Origin: Adiantum capillus-veneris
Taxonomy: Eukaryota > Streptophyta > Polypodiopsida > Polypodiales > Pteridaceae
Direction of reading: 5' to 3'
Length of the DNA: 64,000 bases
NCBI GenBank assembly: GCA_014529385.2
Contig: CM043964.1
Span: 2,651,497 to 2,715,496, forward strand
Under the pieces are notes generated by a model that worked only from the letters and a program-made list of their open reading frames with translations, had not been told where the DNA came from and searched no databases. Positions 40,167 through 51,762 of the stretch are shown in pieces (positions within the stretch are counted from its first letter, which is position 1; each line of letters opens with the position of its first letter). Both the position numbers and the translations under genes were made by a program.

Positions 40167-41042
40167 TATTGGAAAAACAAGAGCAAGGGGCACCTCTATA
40201 GCAATGTCTCCCAATAGCACTCAAGACACAAGATCAGCACCACAAACGGTACCAAAGGAACCTCAACAAAACCACAAATCAAAGACAAGTGATCTCTTGG
40301 GAATTTACCAGTACACGCCAACCCAAAAGACCACCATGAAAATTAGGAAGCACTTAGCATGGCATGGATTTACAGCACACGCCGACCAATGCACTTAAGA
40401 GAAAGAGCTTCCACCTTCACCAAATAACTCTTAAAAAACACAATTTTGAAGTGTATACACATCTCCAAACAAGAGAGGTTCCACAACCTACCATACTCCA
40501 AACTGCCTCCAAGATGCCATATCCTGTGCGCTGTGGGAAATAGACTGTATCTCCCAAACCACAACTCTAAAAGGGATTTTTTCAAGCCTAAAAAATTCTC
40601 TACATTTTCTACAACAAAAGCACTGAAGACCACAAATTTCAATTCTATGTACCTCTATGTGAAAAATCGGCGTGAATAGCAAGCTGCCATGGCCCACCGA
40701 CTACACGTAGGAAGGCTAGTCAAGGGCAAAAAACTGCATCCAAAAGTATGAAGAAGCCACAACGACCCAAAACCTGAAAATTTCTGATATTTGACTGAGC
40801 TTTTCTTAGTTTGCACATGAGTTTTAGGTATATGCAAGTCTCCCTTCAAAATACTCACTCACGGGTAGTTACAATAGCCCGATAGCTGTCACTAGACTAG
40901 CGACATGCAGTACATGTACATGTGCCTGCTAAAGCAAGCTAAAAAACCCACAAAAAGAAAGCCCACACACACTTTTGACATGGGGCATCATGTCCGTATG
41001 TACAAATTTACAAAAAACAGGGTGTCAAAAATGCACCCAACA
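40167..41042 (-). repeat. N3 5' LTR
   Basis: 876 bp, matching 37901-38766. It ends CCCAACA on the plus strand. Confidence 0.92.
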
Positions 41043-41101
41043 ATGTCTCCAAAGATTTCCTTGCAGTACCATGTCAAAAGCTTTCTTGAAATCCACAAAG
41101 C
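41043..41101 (-). pseudogene. LINE RT fragment, motif A piece
   Basis: The minus strand encodes VDFKKAFDMVLQGNLWRH, LINE RT motif A. It lies between the N3 and Copia-2 insertions. Confidence 0.75.
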
Positions 41102-41316
41102 TGTTACCATATACATGTGGTAGTGATGTGTGGACCGCCGGGGCATTTTTTCCCTCTTTAGGAGGTTTTTTCCCCCGTGCATTGTATATACGCCCATCAC
41201 TCTAGGGCTATCTATCTTTCCATTGCACACTAAGTAACACACTCTCTATTGTGTGCCTTGAGCTTCCTTTGTCTTCTTCAAGCTGTGTGTGTTTCTCTGC
41301 AATTCTAATTCCAACA
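41102..41316 (+). repeat. Copia-2 5' LTR
   Basis: 215 bp with a TATA-like TGTATATACGCC. Confidence 0.94.
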
Positions 41317-41318
41317 AT

Positions 41319-41330
41319 TGGTATCAGAGC
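41319..41330 (+). other. Copia-2 primer-binding site
   Basis: TGGTATCAGAGC, initiator-Met tRNA type, 2 bp after the LTR. Confidence 0.92.
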
Positions 41331-41676
41331 AGGTCACGTCCTCTTGGGCTTAGTCACCAGCTGCTCCAACACATGCCTGCTCACTTTCTCCGATTTCAGT
41401 GAGCTTTGGCAAGCGTTCACAGGTCGACAAATATTTTGGGAATGCTAGTAAAAAGGTCTACTCAAAATTTCAATTTGGGCTCATTTTGGCCTCCGTTTCC
41501 ACTACAGGCAGTACTGCACAAGCTATTTCGTCATTTTGTGCAAGATTTCTATCAGTTCCGTTTTCTGCATAACAGGTGCCTTATGGTCTTCTACAGTTTG
41601 TGCTATATAGCACAGGTTGTTCCTGCTCCGTTTCTCCTATTTTCGGGCAGTTTTCACATCAGGTGCAGCATTTACC

Positions 41677-43320
41677 ATGGCTGACAACAACAACACAGAT
41701 GTGTTCAAGATCTTTACTGCTGAGGACAGGTTGGATGGGGACAACTACCCTATGTGGGCTTATATGATGCAACATGTTCTTGTGTCAAAGGGTGTCTGGA
41801 ACATTGTGCAGGGCATTGATGTACGTCCTGGTTCTGAGGATGTAGGGGATGTTGCAGGTCTTGCTGCAAGGATTGCAGCTGTTAGAGTTGTTTTCCCTAC
41901 AATAGAACATGCTCGTTGGGATGTAAAGGATGCGCAGGCTCATGCATTGATTGCGTTGTCTGTGAAGCGCACCATTGTTCCTCACATCCGTTCAGCAAAA
42001 TCTGCAAAACAGGCTTGGGATATTCTAGCAGGTCTTTATGCAAGCCGCAATGAAGCTAAAATTGCTTTGCTGTGTAAAGAGTTGGAGTCGAAGATTAAGC
42101 ATGAGGAAGATGATATGGACACTTTCCTTGCTAGTGTCAAGGATATCAATGAGCAACTTATTTTTGCAGGTGAAGTTATTTCAGACAGTTCCCTTGTGTA
42201 GACTGTTTTTGATGCCTTACCAGATTCTTACCAGACTTTTGCTAGTACTTGGAGACTTATGACCCAAGGAAATCCAGAAGTTGTCAAGTTTGATGCATTA
42301 TGCACATTGCTGTTGCAAGAGTCACTTTCCAAAAAAAACAGGACTAGACAGCGTGCAGTTGAACATGCTTTTATTGCTTCTCAAAGAAAGGGTGGTAACA
42401 ACAATGCAGCCACTTCTTATGGTTCTGCTACGAGTGGCAAAACTTATGTTCCTAATGCTTCTGCTAGCAGCACTTCGTCTGGCAATTCTAGTGATAAGGG
42501 AAAAAAGAAGATGCGTTGCCATTATTGTAAAGCCAATGATCACTTGATCAAGTCGTGTCCTAAGTTGAAGGCCAAAGAGGCTAAGAAGAAAAAGGGTGGT
42601 TCCACTGCAAATGCTGGTTCCACTACAAATGTAGCCATTGTTGAGTCTTCTGGGAAAGGAGACTGTGTTGCTGATGTTGATGCAGAATGGGCTTTTAGCG
42701 CAGAGTGCACTTACAATCCTGCAGTCCATGATGCATGCTTGTCAGTTTCTGCAAATTCACATGTGTGGTATTTCGACAGTGGTGCTACAAAGCACATTAC
42801 CTCACATCGTGAATTGTTTACCTCTCTCGAGTCTGTCCCTCATGGGAATTCAGTCACTTGTGCCAACAACGCCTCTTATTCAGTTCAGGGAGTTGGAAAG
42901 ATTGTACTCACTGCTGCTAATGGCAGTTCCTTCACACTTGTTGATGCACTTTATGTACCTGGGATCAAGAAGAATCTCTTGTCTGTATCCGCACTTGCTA
43001 GACTTGGACTTGTAGTCAAATTTGTGGATGACACTTGTACAGTTTATGATCTCAGTTTTGGTGATGAAATTGTTGCATCTGGGCTTTTGTGCCATGGGCT
43101 GTATAAGCTCACTTTGTATGACAAGTGTGGAAATTTTTTTGCAAATGCTGTTGCAGATTCAAGGGCTATTTCAGATGCAAAACTTTCGCATGCATGTTTT
43201 GGTCATCTGAATTTTGCCAGTTTGCTGCGTTTGCAGAAAGCTGACATGGTTGCTTCTTTGCCGCCTCTTGAAGCACCTGTCAAACATGTTTGTGAAGGTT
43301 GTATTTTGGGTAAGATATAG
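41677..43320 (+). pseudogene. Copia-2 gag, protease and pre-integrase
   Basis: Gag starts MADNNNTDVFKIFTAEDRLD. A TAG at 42199-42201 interrupts the capsid region (SDSSLV*). Downstream are the knuckle CHYCKANDHLIKSC (CX2CX4HX4C), protease WYFDSGATKHI and a pre-integrase HHCC (HACFGHLNFASLL ... CEGCILGK), which ends at TAG 43318-43320. A second stop lies shortly after. The gag is of normal length, unlike Copia-1. Confidence 0.9.
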
Positions 43321-43398
43321 CGTTCTAAATTGTTAAAGGATGGTTCAGTTCGGGCCACATGCAAGTTGTAGCTTGTACATAGTGATGTTTGTGGGCCC

Positions 43399-44031
43399 AT
43401 GCAAACTCCGTCCTTGGGCAATTACCTGTACTTCGTGACTTTCATTGATGATTACTCCAGGCATGCATGGGTATTTCCGCTTAAAGCAAAGTCCGAAGTT
43501 TTTATGTGCTTCAAACAATTTATGGCTATGGCTGAAAATGTCTCGAAATGTACTATGGGCACCCTCCGTTCTGATCGAGGGGGGGAGTATATGTCTCATG
43601 AATTTAATGCATTTCTGGCTAGTCGTGGCATAAAACACCAATGTACAGTGCCTTATACACCTCAGCAAAATGGTGTTGCTGAGAGGAAAAACAGGTCATT
43701 GACGGAAATGGCACGATGTATGGTCAAAAGTCAAGCTTTGCCGCATTCTTTTTGGCTTGAGGCCATCATGTGTGCCACTTATGTACTTAACACGTGTCCT
43801 ACGAAAGCTTTGCAGTCTATTACTCCATATGAAGCATGGCATGATAGAAAGCCTTCTATTGAGCACATGCGTGTTTTTGGCTGTTTGGCATATGCTTTGG
43901 TGCCAGAAGTGCAGCGCAGAAAATTTGATGATAAGGCTGTCAAATGTATTTTTGTTGGTTATAGTGTTGAAAGCAAAGGTTACGGGTGTATCATTCGCAA
44001 ACAAAACGTATTCTGGTTTCTCGGGATGTAG
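43399..44031 (+). pseudogene. Copia-2 integrase core
   Basis: LVHSDVCGPM lies upstream behind two stops. FIDDYSRHAWVF, LRSDRGGEYMSHEF and NGVAERKNRSL give the D,D,E triad. A frameshift at about 43990 ends the frame (GYGCIIRKQN). Confidence 0.9.
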
Positions 44032-44111
44032 TGTTTGTGGAAGATTCTGTTCGGCCCTTGCTGTCATGTACTAGAGACAGTAATATAAGCTCATAGGACA
44101 TTTATGACACT

Positions 44112-45164
44112 TTGTTGCCTCTTTTCAGTGGTGGAAATACGAATGTAAGTTCCAATGAGGCAAATGTACAGCCTATGGGGGTTCCTGAAAATGTTTTAGA
44201 TCAGCCTATTACTGATGCAGATGTACATGATGTACTTGATGAGGAAAGGGCTGAAAATGATGAGGCTAGAGGTATGCCAAAATGGCTGGTGCACACTTTG
44301 CGTGACAGTAAATTGGATGCACCTCTCTCTAGTCGTACTCGTTCAGGCTCTCCCCATGCATCTTGTGCATCAGATTGTTATGCTTTGGCTGTGTCTAGCT
44401 TACATGATGTTGAGGAGCCTCTGTCTTTTGATGAAGCACAGAATTCAGAAAATTGGATGGCTGCCATGCAATCAGAATATGATGCACTTATAGAAAATGA
44501 CACATGGACTTTATGTGATTTGCCTCCTAGCAAAAAGGCCATTGGTACAAAGTGGGTTTACAAGTTGAAACGCAAGCCGGATGGTGAGATCGATCGCCAT
44601 AAGGCTCGACTTGTTGCAAAAGGTTATGCACAACAAAAAGGCATAGATTATGAAGAGACTTTTGCTCCCACTTGTCGTATGACTACTGTGCGTTTTCTAT
44701 GTGCATTGGCAGCTCATTTTGGTTGGGAGGTACATCAATCATACATTGTTAGTGCTTTCTTAAATGATGACATATTTGAGGAAGTTTATGTAACGCAGCC
44801 TCGCGGTTTTGTCACAAAAGGACAAGAGGACAAAGTGTGCAAATGTAAGAAGGCTTTGTATGGGTTGAAGCAATCTCCTCGTGCTTGGTATGAGAAACTT
44901 GACACTCTTTTGGTTAAACGAAGCTTTCGTAACAGTCCAACAGAAAGCACATTGTATGTAAAGCGTGAGGGTAATGTACTTCTCATTGTGGTTCTTTATG
45001 TTGATGATTTGCTTATCACTGGACCAAATGAGAGACATATTGCTGAATTTAAGGCTGATTTGAATGCTACTTTCAAGATGAAAGATTTGGGGCTGTTGCA
45101 TCATTACTTGGGTATACAGTTTAGGCAGTGTGATGGTGGTATTGCCTTGTGTCAGAAAAGTTAA
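44112..45164 (+). pseudogene. Copia-2 reverse transcriptase
   Basis: KWVYKLKRKPDGEIDRHKAR, KGYAQQKGIDYEETFAP, then motif A reads VHQSYIVSAFLN where most copia RTs have QMDVxxAFL; the first catalytic Asp is replaced by Tyr. YVDDLLITG is intact. The frame ends at TAA 45162-45164. Confidence 0.9.
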
Positions 45165-45173
45165 ATAAAGACA

Positions 45174-45950
45174 TTGCTATGTAAGTTTGGACTTGAGGAT
45201 TGCAAACCTATTGCCACTCCCATGGAAACAGGTTTGAAGTTGAGTCTACATGATGCTAGCGATCCTGCTGATGTCACTCTTTACCAAACTGCTGTTGGCT
45301 GCCTCATTTATGTATGCAACACGAGGCCGGATATTCAGTTTGAAGTCTCACAGATCAGCAGATTTATGCATAGCCCAGGGTCTAAGCATTGGCAGGCTGT
45401 CAAGAGGATTTTCCGCTACCTTAGTGGCACTTTACATCTTGGCTTGTTTTATCCCAAGGGGGGATCATTGCTGCCAGACTTACATGATTTTCGGACTCAG
45501 ATTGGGCTGGTTGTTTTGACACGCGAGTGTCCACAAGTGGTTTTTGTTTCATGCTTGGCAGTTCATGTATATCATGGTTGAGCAAGAAGCAACCTACTGT
45601 GGCCACTTGGAGTTGTGAGGCTGAGTACAGGGCAGTCTTCACAGCTACAGTTGAGTGTGTATGGCTCAGACGCCTTATGGCTAATTTGGGTGTTGGACAG
45701 GACACTACCAACACTATCTACACTGACAGTCAGAGCGCATTGGCAGTTGCAAGGAACCCAGTTTTTCATGCTCGCACAAAGCACATTGAGGTGCATTACC
45801 ACTATTTCAGGGAGAGCCTCTCAGCAGGAGAGACCAGCTTGGCTTATGTGCCAACATAGGACAACCTTGTAGATATTTTCACAAAGGCATTGTCTCGTGA
45901 GAAGCTTGAAGCTTTTCGCAAAGCTTTGGGCTTACTCCCCTTTGTGGATT
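45174..45950 (+). pseudogene. Copia-2 RNase H
   Basis: YQTAVGCLIYVCNTRPDI, then a frameshift at about 45485. The second frame has SCEAEYRAVFTATVECVWLR, YTDSQSALAVARNPVFHART and KHIEVHYHYFRE, then a TAG at about 45857 before DNLVDIFTKAL. Confidence 0.88.
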
Positions 45951-46027
45951 GATCCTGTCCTCAGGGCATGGCACTTCCCTTTACTCATGTGCCACCTCTC
46001 ATTCACCGCATCACTCCAGGGGGGATT

Positions 46028-46254
46028 TGTTACCATATACATGTGGTAGTGATGTGTGTGAACACACTAGGACCGCCGGGGCATTTTTTCCCTCTTTAGG
46101 AGGTTTTCCCCCCCGTGCATTGTATATACGCCCATCACTCTAGGGCTATCTATCTTTCCATTGCACACTAAGTAACACACTCTCTATTGTGTGCCTTGAG
46201 CTTCCTTCGTCTTCTCCAAGCTGTGTGTGTTTCTCTGCAACCCTAACTCCAACA
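46028..46254 (+). repeat. Copia-2 3' LTR
   Basis: 227 bp, matching the 5' LTR apart from a short insertion and a few substitutions. Confidence 0.94.
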
Positions 46255-46562
46255 AAAGCAACAATACAACTTTTTTGTTTCAATCGAGACCCTTCCATAA
46301 GAACTCGACGAGTGACAAGGTGATTAATAGTGCTATGATGCTTTCAAAAACCTGCTTGACCAAGTGCACGTTTGCCGTTCTTTTCATCCCATTCACTTAT
46401 CTTCATCTCCATGATACATCCAAATAAATTTGCCATTAAAGAACCAACCATTATAGTGAGATAGTTGTTCACATTGTTTACATCTCCTTCTTTGTGCAAA
46501 GGTTTGATCCAATTTGCACTCCAATCATGAGGCATGCCATGCTGAAGTGCAAGGTTAAACAT
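46255..46562 (-). pseudogene. LINE RT fragment, central piece
   Basis: The minus strand encodes FNLALQHGMPHDWSANWIKP, LHKEGDVNNVNNY and ALGQAGF, typical LINE RT motifs 1-2. It then reads LYCCF at the Copia-2 junction, joining VDFKKAFD after removal of Copia-2. Confidence 0.8.
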
Positions 46563-49159
46563 TGATAGCCGTTTTTCGGCTTTCCATAATTGCCATAGTA
46601 AGCTACCTCACCCTATCAAATCACTCAAATATTTTGGTTATCCCTACCATTTCACTGTACATAGGTGTGTGTGAGTTAGGGACTTTCTCCATATTTTCTT
46701 AAAACCCTCAGCTAGCTAGTCACTGGGCTAGTTGAGCCAAAAAAAAATAAAAAATAAAAAAATAAAAAATATTATGGCCCATTTGTGTATAAATATTTCA
46801 TTGTATATAGGGCCTAAATAAAATGATTTTTCATAATTATTTTGGTATTTATTTAAATATTTCTACCTATGGTGTGTTATTTATGCTATGTACATTGACT
46901 CACCATTACCATATTTTTTCATACCATTTTGCATACTCTTTATTCCATATAAAAATAATTTCATGTAATCTTCTCATATTTTTGGTGTAACTCCATCCCA
47001 AAAAAAATCCAAAAAAAGTAGTTTATTTTTGTGTATATTTTTTCACTATTGTCATTTTTTCCTTCCTACATCTATTCTCTATTACTCTCATAAATTAGAC
47101 CACAAAAAATATTCATCTTTTTATGGTAGACTTATAATGAGAGATTTATTTTGACCCCTTTATATTTTTTCCACCTATATTATTTATATTTGACATGTAT
47201 ATATTTTTTTAGACGCCTCAATATTTGATTTTCTTAGTTGTACTATTCACTTATATCATGATCTCAACAATATCTTCAATGATAGACCTACCAAATAAGC
47301 TCAAGGGTATGTGGCATGCATGCATGCACCATGGGGAGCTCACTCTTGGAGGTATTCAAAAGAATCATCCAAAGAAGGACCTCACAAGGACCTTGTGCAG
47401 TGGAAAAAATAGTCGGTTTTGCTGAATTTTTAAAGATCACATGCTCCCCGAATTTGAAAAGGTGATACCAACAAAAGTTGTAGCTCGTGAGCTGAAATTT
47501 TACCTCAAATTTTTTCATATTTTTTTGAGATACGAGCTGTGAGCTATGATTTTATTGGTGGACCCCAGTTGGCCCATGCTTTGCAGCCACACTCCCTCTT
47601 CCACTTTATCATTTTCCTCTTTCACACACACTCCTCCCTCTCCTTCCCACTCCCAAACCTGCAACTCCTATGTCCTAATTCACCCTCTTCACCATTGCCA
47701 CATCTCTCACACCTCCATAGCCTACATCCTCCATTTCTACACCCTATGTGTCCCCCTTTCTCTCTACATATATGTCCATATTACCATACTCTATTCATCT
47801 TTGTAAAGAACTTCAAAAAATCAGCAAAAATCCAAGGTTAACCTCTACAAATGAAGGCTTTATCATGAATTTTCCAAGGTTTGAAGATAACATAGCTTCA
47901 TCGACACGCGCTACTTCGCCATGCTGACCGCTTCTTCTATCGGTGCTGTAAAGAGGTGAATGTCAACTTCTCCAAAGCTTCAACCTCTCTTTACAAGCTC
48001 ATCCCTTCTCTAACTTTTCTCATCATATATCTCACCATTTGGTGAATGATTTTGTAAATATTTTTTAGTGATAATTACTAACTACTAACCACTAACCTTA
48101 TTGTAAAATGCACCCTCTACTAGAGTAGGCACTCCCAAATTATTTACTCAATCCTCTCTCCTATCATCCTCAATAATTCTCTTCCCTTGAGCCCACATCC
48201 GTGTGACTCAAAGGACAAGAGAGACCCATCCTCATTACAAAATAAAAATAAAAATGCATAATCTTTTATTCCTTCAAATAAACTTAATTAGGCCTAATCC
48301 TAATCGGGGCTTCTAAAACCTATAAATAGAGCCCTTCTCTCCCTTGTAAATTAACACATGATCACACTACACCACACCATTCTCAACACATAACACACCA
48401 CTCTTCAAGCCTAGTTGTGTAGAGTGTGTGCATCGTGAGTGCTCTATTCCATCATTACACATAGGTGCATGGAGGAGCTTGAAGTTAGTTATGCCATCTA
48501 GTGGAGTGGAGTGATACTATACTATGCAATCACACATGTAGCCTACTCTTGTCCATAAATAAGATTCATAGTTTTGGGTGCAATTGTATGCTTCAACTAT
48601 GACTCTTCTCTCCAAATTGACTTGATAAGTTGGCTCATCAGGTGGTTGAAGGTATATTGTCCTTGAAGTTTGTTGTGCCATTTCATGCTTGGTGGTTTGA
48701 GGGCTTGTTGAATTGTTTGCCAAAACTTTCAATTGTAAGAGGGTGCTCGGTGAGAAGGCTCCCGTGACCCTAAGACAATTTGTGTATTGGCAACAAGGTC
48801 AAGTTTTGTGTTGTCTCTCTATTTCTCATCAAGCTTTGTGTGCATCTAGTCTTTAAGGCTAAGACTGAGTTGCTCAAGTTGATTTGTGCTCTTTACCTCT
48901 CTCTGGTGTGGTGAATGTTTGTGTTAGGTGTGTGTGGCTATCTTGCATTCCCCTGTCTTTGTGCGTTTGAGTACAAGGAGATATCACGTGCGTCCTAGTT
49001 CGCATCTACAACTAGGTGGTGCCCCTTTTATTGTTTGGTTTCTGGCTGTGGGTTGTTGTTGTCTCTGATTGTGCTTGCCCCAGCCCCAATTGAGCATCAC
49101 GGGAGCCTCGAAGGGTGTTTAGAGGCCGCTCTTCTTGTTGCCCTCCCCGGACCGCCTCA
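46563..49159 (+). mobile_element. Apparent solo LTR (about 2.6 kb) in the LINE
   Basis: Begins TGATAGCCGTTTTTCGG (compare the G2 LTR start TGATGGCCAATTTTTG) and ends about CCGCCTCA. The LINE sequence on both sides is contiguous if the insert and one copy of AACAT (46558-46562, 49159-49163) are removed. The 3' part has CCTATAAATAGAGCCC (48319-48334) and GTGCGTCCTAG...ACTAGGTGGTGCCC, which resembles L34. The first 1 kb is AT-rich with A-runs (46740-46772). No coding sequence. The end may shift by one base (TSD ACAT, LTR ending CA). Confidence 0.6.
48321..48330 (+). promoter_or_regulatory. TATA box of the solo LTR
   Basis: TATAAATAGA, about 840 bp before the LTR end. Confidence 0.55.
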
Positions 49160-49748
49160 ACATATTGCGTATCCAATATTGTGTTTTGTTTCTTATCCAT
49201 TTAATCATTTCAGCCTTGACACCTTGAAGGTTCCCTGCCTTGCGAGTAGCAAGTTTCTCAAGCGTGAGGCATACATCTTCAATGGTAAAGAAAGGAGGCA
49301 TAAACAGAAGGGAGCTACAACACTCCATCTTATCAACATTGGGTTTCTCATAGAGGTTCTTGAAATGCATATAAATATCCTCAAGAGTCAAGTCACCAAA
49401 GCTCTCAACACGCTTGCCTTTTAGATTTTGCCAAGACTTGCCACATGCATGTGCTGTCTCTTGCGCTAAAAGAAGTTGTTTTGTGACTTCCCACCTTCTC
49501 CTCTTTTTTTGAACAAGTGCTTTGTATGTGTGTGAATGTTTCAAGTAAACCTCCTTGTCTTTGCTTGCATCCAACCTTAGCAAGTGTTTTCGGGCTTGAC
49601 TACATTCCATGTCTTCTTGGTGCTACCCTTCTTAGACTTTTTGCAAGACATGTGTCTCATCGAAAAGCATTCCTTCACACAAGAGCAAATTACTTCTTTG
49701 AAAACTTTCCACTTGCATTCTAATGTTGGGCTCTCTGGATGCTCTGTC

Positions 49749-49750
<2 letters not shown>
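49159..49750 (-). pseudogene. LINE ORF2 fragment, proximal piece
   Basis: The minus strand has two frames. 49611-49750 encodes ECKWKVFKEVICSCVKEC. 49159-49610 encodes KALVQKKRRRWEVTKQLLL, FGDLTLEDIYMHFKNLYE, FTIEDVCLTLEKLATRKAGN and VKAEMIKWI, the lead-in to LINE RT. The 5' end abuts the (AG)n tract at 49752. It continues at 46562 across the solo LTR. Confidence 0.75.

Positions 49751-49751
<1 letters not shown>

Positions 49752-49812
<61 letters not shown>
49752..49812. repeat. (AG)n microsatellite
   Basis: 61 bp at the LINE/LTR junction. Confidence 0.98.
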
Positions 49813-49817
<5 letters not shown>

Positions 49818-50460
49818 TCTATAGTGTGTTCTCTAGGGAAATTTTATGTGTACAGAGATCCTACTCTTGTGCAGAGTGACCCTTGGAGTTAGTGTATGAG
49901 CATGACTTCTCTTTCAAGTGCTGACTCCCCTTGATAATGACCTCTCAATGCTCTTTTATACATGTAGGCTACTTAGTTTAGTATAAACTAATTAGGTATA
50001 GGGCCCTAAGCTGGAGAGACAAAGTAGACAGCAGGGTCCCGGGCGGGGTCTCAAATGATTGACAGGTGCTTTGTTTTAGGAGAAATAAAAAAATGATATT
50101 CTTCTAGGTGGCCTTTATGACCATCACCTAGAGAGAGGTGGAATATAAAAAATGGTTTTTTTAAAATAAATTTTGGCTTGGAAATTGAAAAATGAGTTAC
50201 CTATGGACGTTACTAAGGAGGTGCATCTTGGATGAGATGCCGACAAGTCTTAGGCTTTACTGGCTCATTGGTGTAGTGCGCTCGTCAATTTCGATGCCGG
50301 CTAGGGCATGCCTTCGGCATCATTCTTTGATTTTTTGTCGCCAACACGTGTTTTTGGTCTGTCTTTGTTTGTCGATGCATCGATGTCCATTTTCTTTTGC
50401 TTCTTCCTTTTTGTGCATATCGTCTGTGTGTGTGTGTGCGTGTGTGTGTGTATTGTTGGT
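49752..50460 (-). repeat. L34-related LTR fragment, probably the LTR of G2
   Basis: Minus-strand sequence similar to L34 (34075-34780), including TATAAAAGAG (49951-49960), CACCTCTCTCTAGGTGATGG and GAAGGCATGCCC. It starts in a (CT)n tract (49752-49812) where the LINE begins. It is interrupted at 50460 by Copia-3 and seems to continue at 56025-56273 and 61745-61846 up to the G2 polypurine tract. That continuity is inferred. Confidence 0.55.
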
Positions 50461-50652
50461 TGTTGGGGTATAAAGCCCAATGTGGTCGCCCAGGTAAGTG
50501 GGCGGGCCGCCAGGTATGTACACATATTCTTTTGTAAAAACCTAATAAGAACTCACTATGCTCTACACATTATAGTAGAGCGAGTTCACCATATCGTGGC
50601 GCTCTTCTTATCGCACTCTCTCTCGTGTCACACTTCCGCTCCTACTCCTTCA
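50461..50652 (+). repeat. Copia-3 5' LTR
   Basis: 192 bp, with the TATA-like TATAAAGCCC near its start. Confidence 0.94.
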
Positions 50653-50654
50653 AC

Positions 50655-50666
50655 TGGTATCAGATC
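50655..50666 (+). other. Copia-3 primer-binding site
   Basis: TGGTATCAGATC, one base different from the standard initiator-Met PBS. Confidence 0.85.
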
Positions 50667-51762
50667 TCAGATCGAGGCTCGGGGCAGCATTTAAGGAGGC
50701 TAGAGTCACCATCTCAGATTGGAGTGAAAATCGACAGGCAAAGACACGGCCCCAAATCCTGTGGGGGGACTCGTAGGGCTTGGTGTGCTCAGAATTTCAT
50801 TCTGAGGTCATCTCGGTCACCGTTCGGCTTCGACAAAGGTCTGCGTAGGCCATTTTCGACTACGTGGTCTCAGTGGGTGCAGATCCGACTCTGCAAATTT
50901 GGGGTTTTTCGGCCTACGACTGCAGGTGCTGAGGATATTGACACTGCCAGAGTGTTGATTTGTGGCTGTCTACACATCGAAGGACGGCTCACAGTTCTTG
51001 GAGGCGTGTCACATATGACACGGGCGCATCTACACACAGACTGTAGGCGACATCCACTAGTTCATCAAGTAGCTTGTGTTTGCTGCTTGATATTCCAGAT
51101 TTCATCTTGACATTGCAGGTACTTCTACATGGGATGTATTTTCAGAGATGATGTATGTCTGTTGAGGGTTTGCTGGCTGTGAGTCACGCAGCAAACAACC
51201 GCCGCAGCGGTTACAACATACAGTGGGAAATTTGTGGATGTATGACTTTGTGGGAAGTCTATGTACTGTCAGATTTACTGCAGCCTTTGTTGAGGGTTGA
51301 GTGAGGTTTTATTGAGCTGGGGGATTCTCGAATGTTGAGATCCTTTTGGTGATACAGGTCTTGGAGCGATCCCTCGAGCACCCTTAGATAGGCAGCTAGG
51401 ATGTATTGACTGTGAGTTAGACAGTTGGGATTGCATCTTTGCTTTACTGCCGTTGAGGCATTGTCGCAGTCTATGCTTACAGGACAGTGACAGGACATTG
51501 ACAGGACAGTCAGAGACAGTACAGGTGCAGGACGGGTTTACCCGCAGATTGCAGTGTCAGAGAGACAATGTTTTTTGAGCTGTTTTTTGGTCTGTTTTTG
51601 AGTACACCAGAGCCATTTTACAAAGGAGACTCTGCCAAAATTTCTGCAGAATCTGAAGCTTTCTTGGTTCATTTGACAGGTTGATATTGGTTCAGAGGTT
51701 AGTTTATAGGGGAAACTCTGCCGAATTTTTCCCAGGAAAGTAAACCATTGTGAAGCGTAGCT
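50667..51762 (+). other. Copia-3 long leader
   Basis: About 1.1 kb between PBS and gag with no convincing ORF. It has several TGACAGGACAGT-type repeats around 51480-51545. Confidence 0.6.

Larger units (their letters stand above)
37901..41042 (-). mobile_element. N3: small non-autonomous LTR element
   Basis: LTRs at 37901-38766 (866 bp) and 40167-41042 (876 bp), termini TGTTGG...CCAACA (TATTGG in the right copy). A 4-bp ATGT flank is at 37897-37900 and 41043-41046. The 1.4-kb interior has a PBS of the N2/L34 type and only acidic ORF fragments. It is inserted in the LINE and its removal rejoins the LINE frame. The LTRs are visibly more diverged than those of N1 or N2, with several indels. Confidence 0.88.
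41102..46254 (+). mobile_element. Copia-2: degraded Ty1/copia element
   Basis: LTRs 41102-41316 and 46028-46254 (TGTTACCATATAC...CCAACA). Target duplication AAAGC at 41097-41101 and 46255-46259. PBS TGGTATCAGAGC at 41319-41330. A purine run AGGGGGGAT precedes the 3' LTR. The right LTR carries a 12-13 bp insertion (gtgaacacactag). The coding region has about six stops and at least two frameshifts. Confidence 0.95.

Noticed and set aside
49035-49424. 129-codon plus-strand ORF
   Set aside because: Spans the solo LTR end and the antisense of the LINE; the LINE frame explains the sequence.
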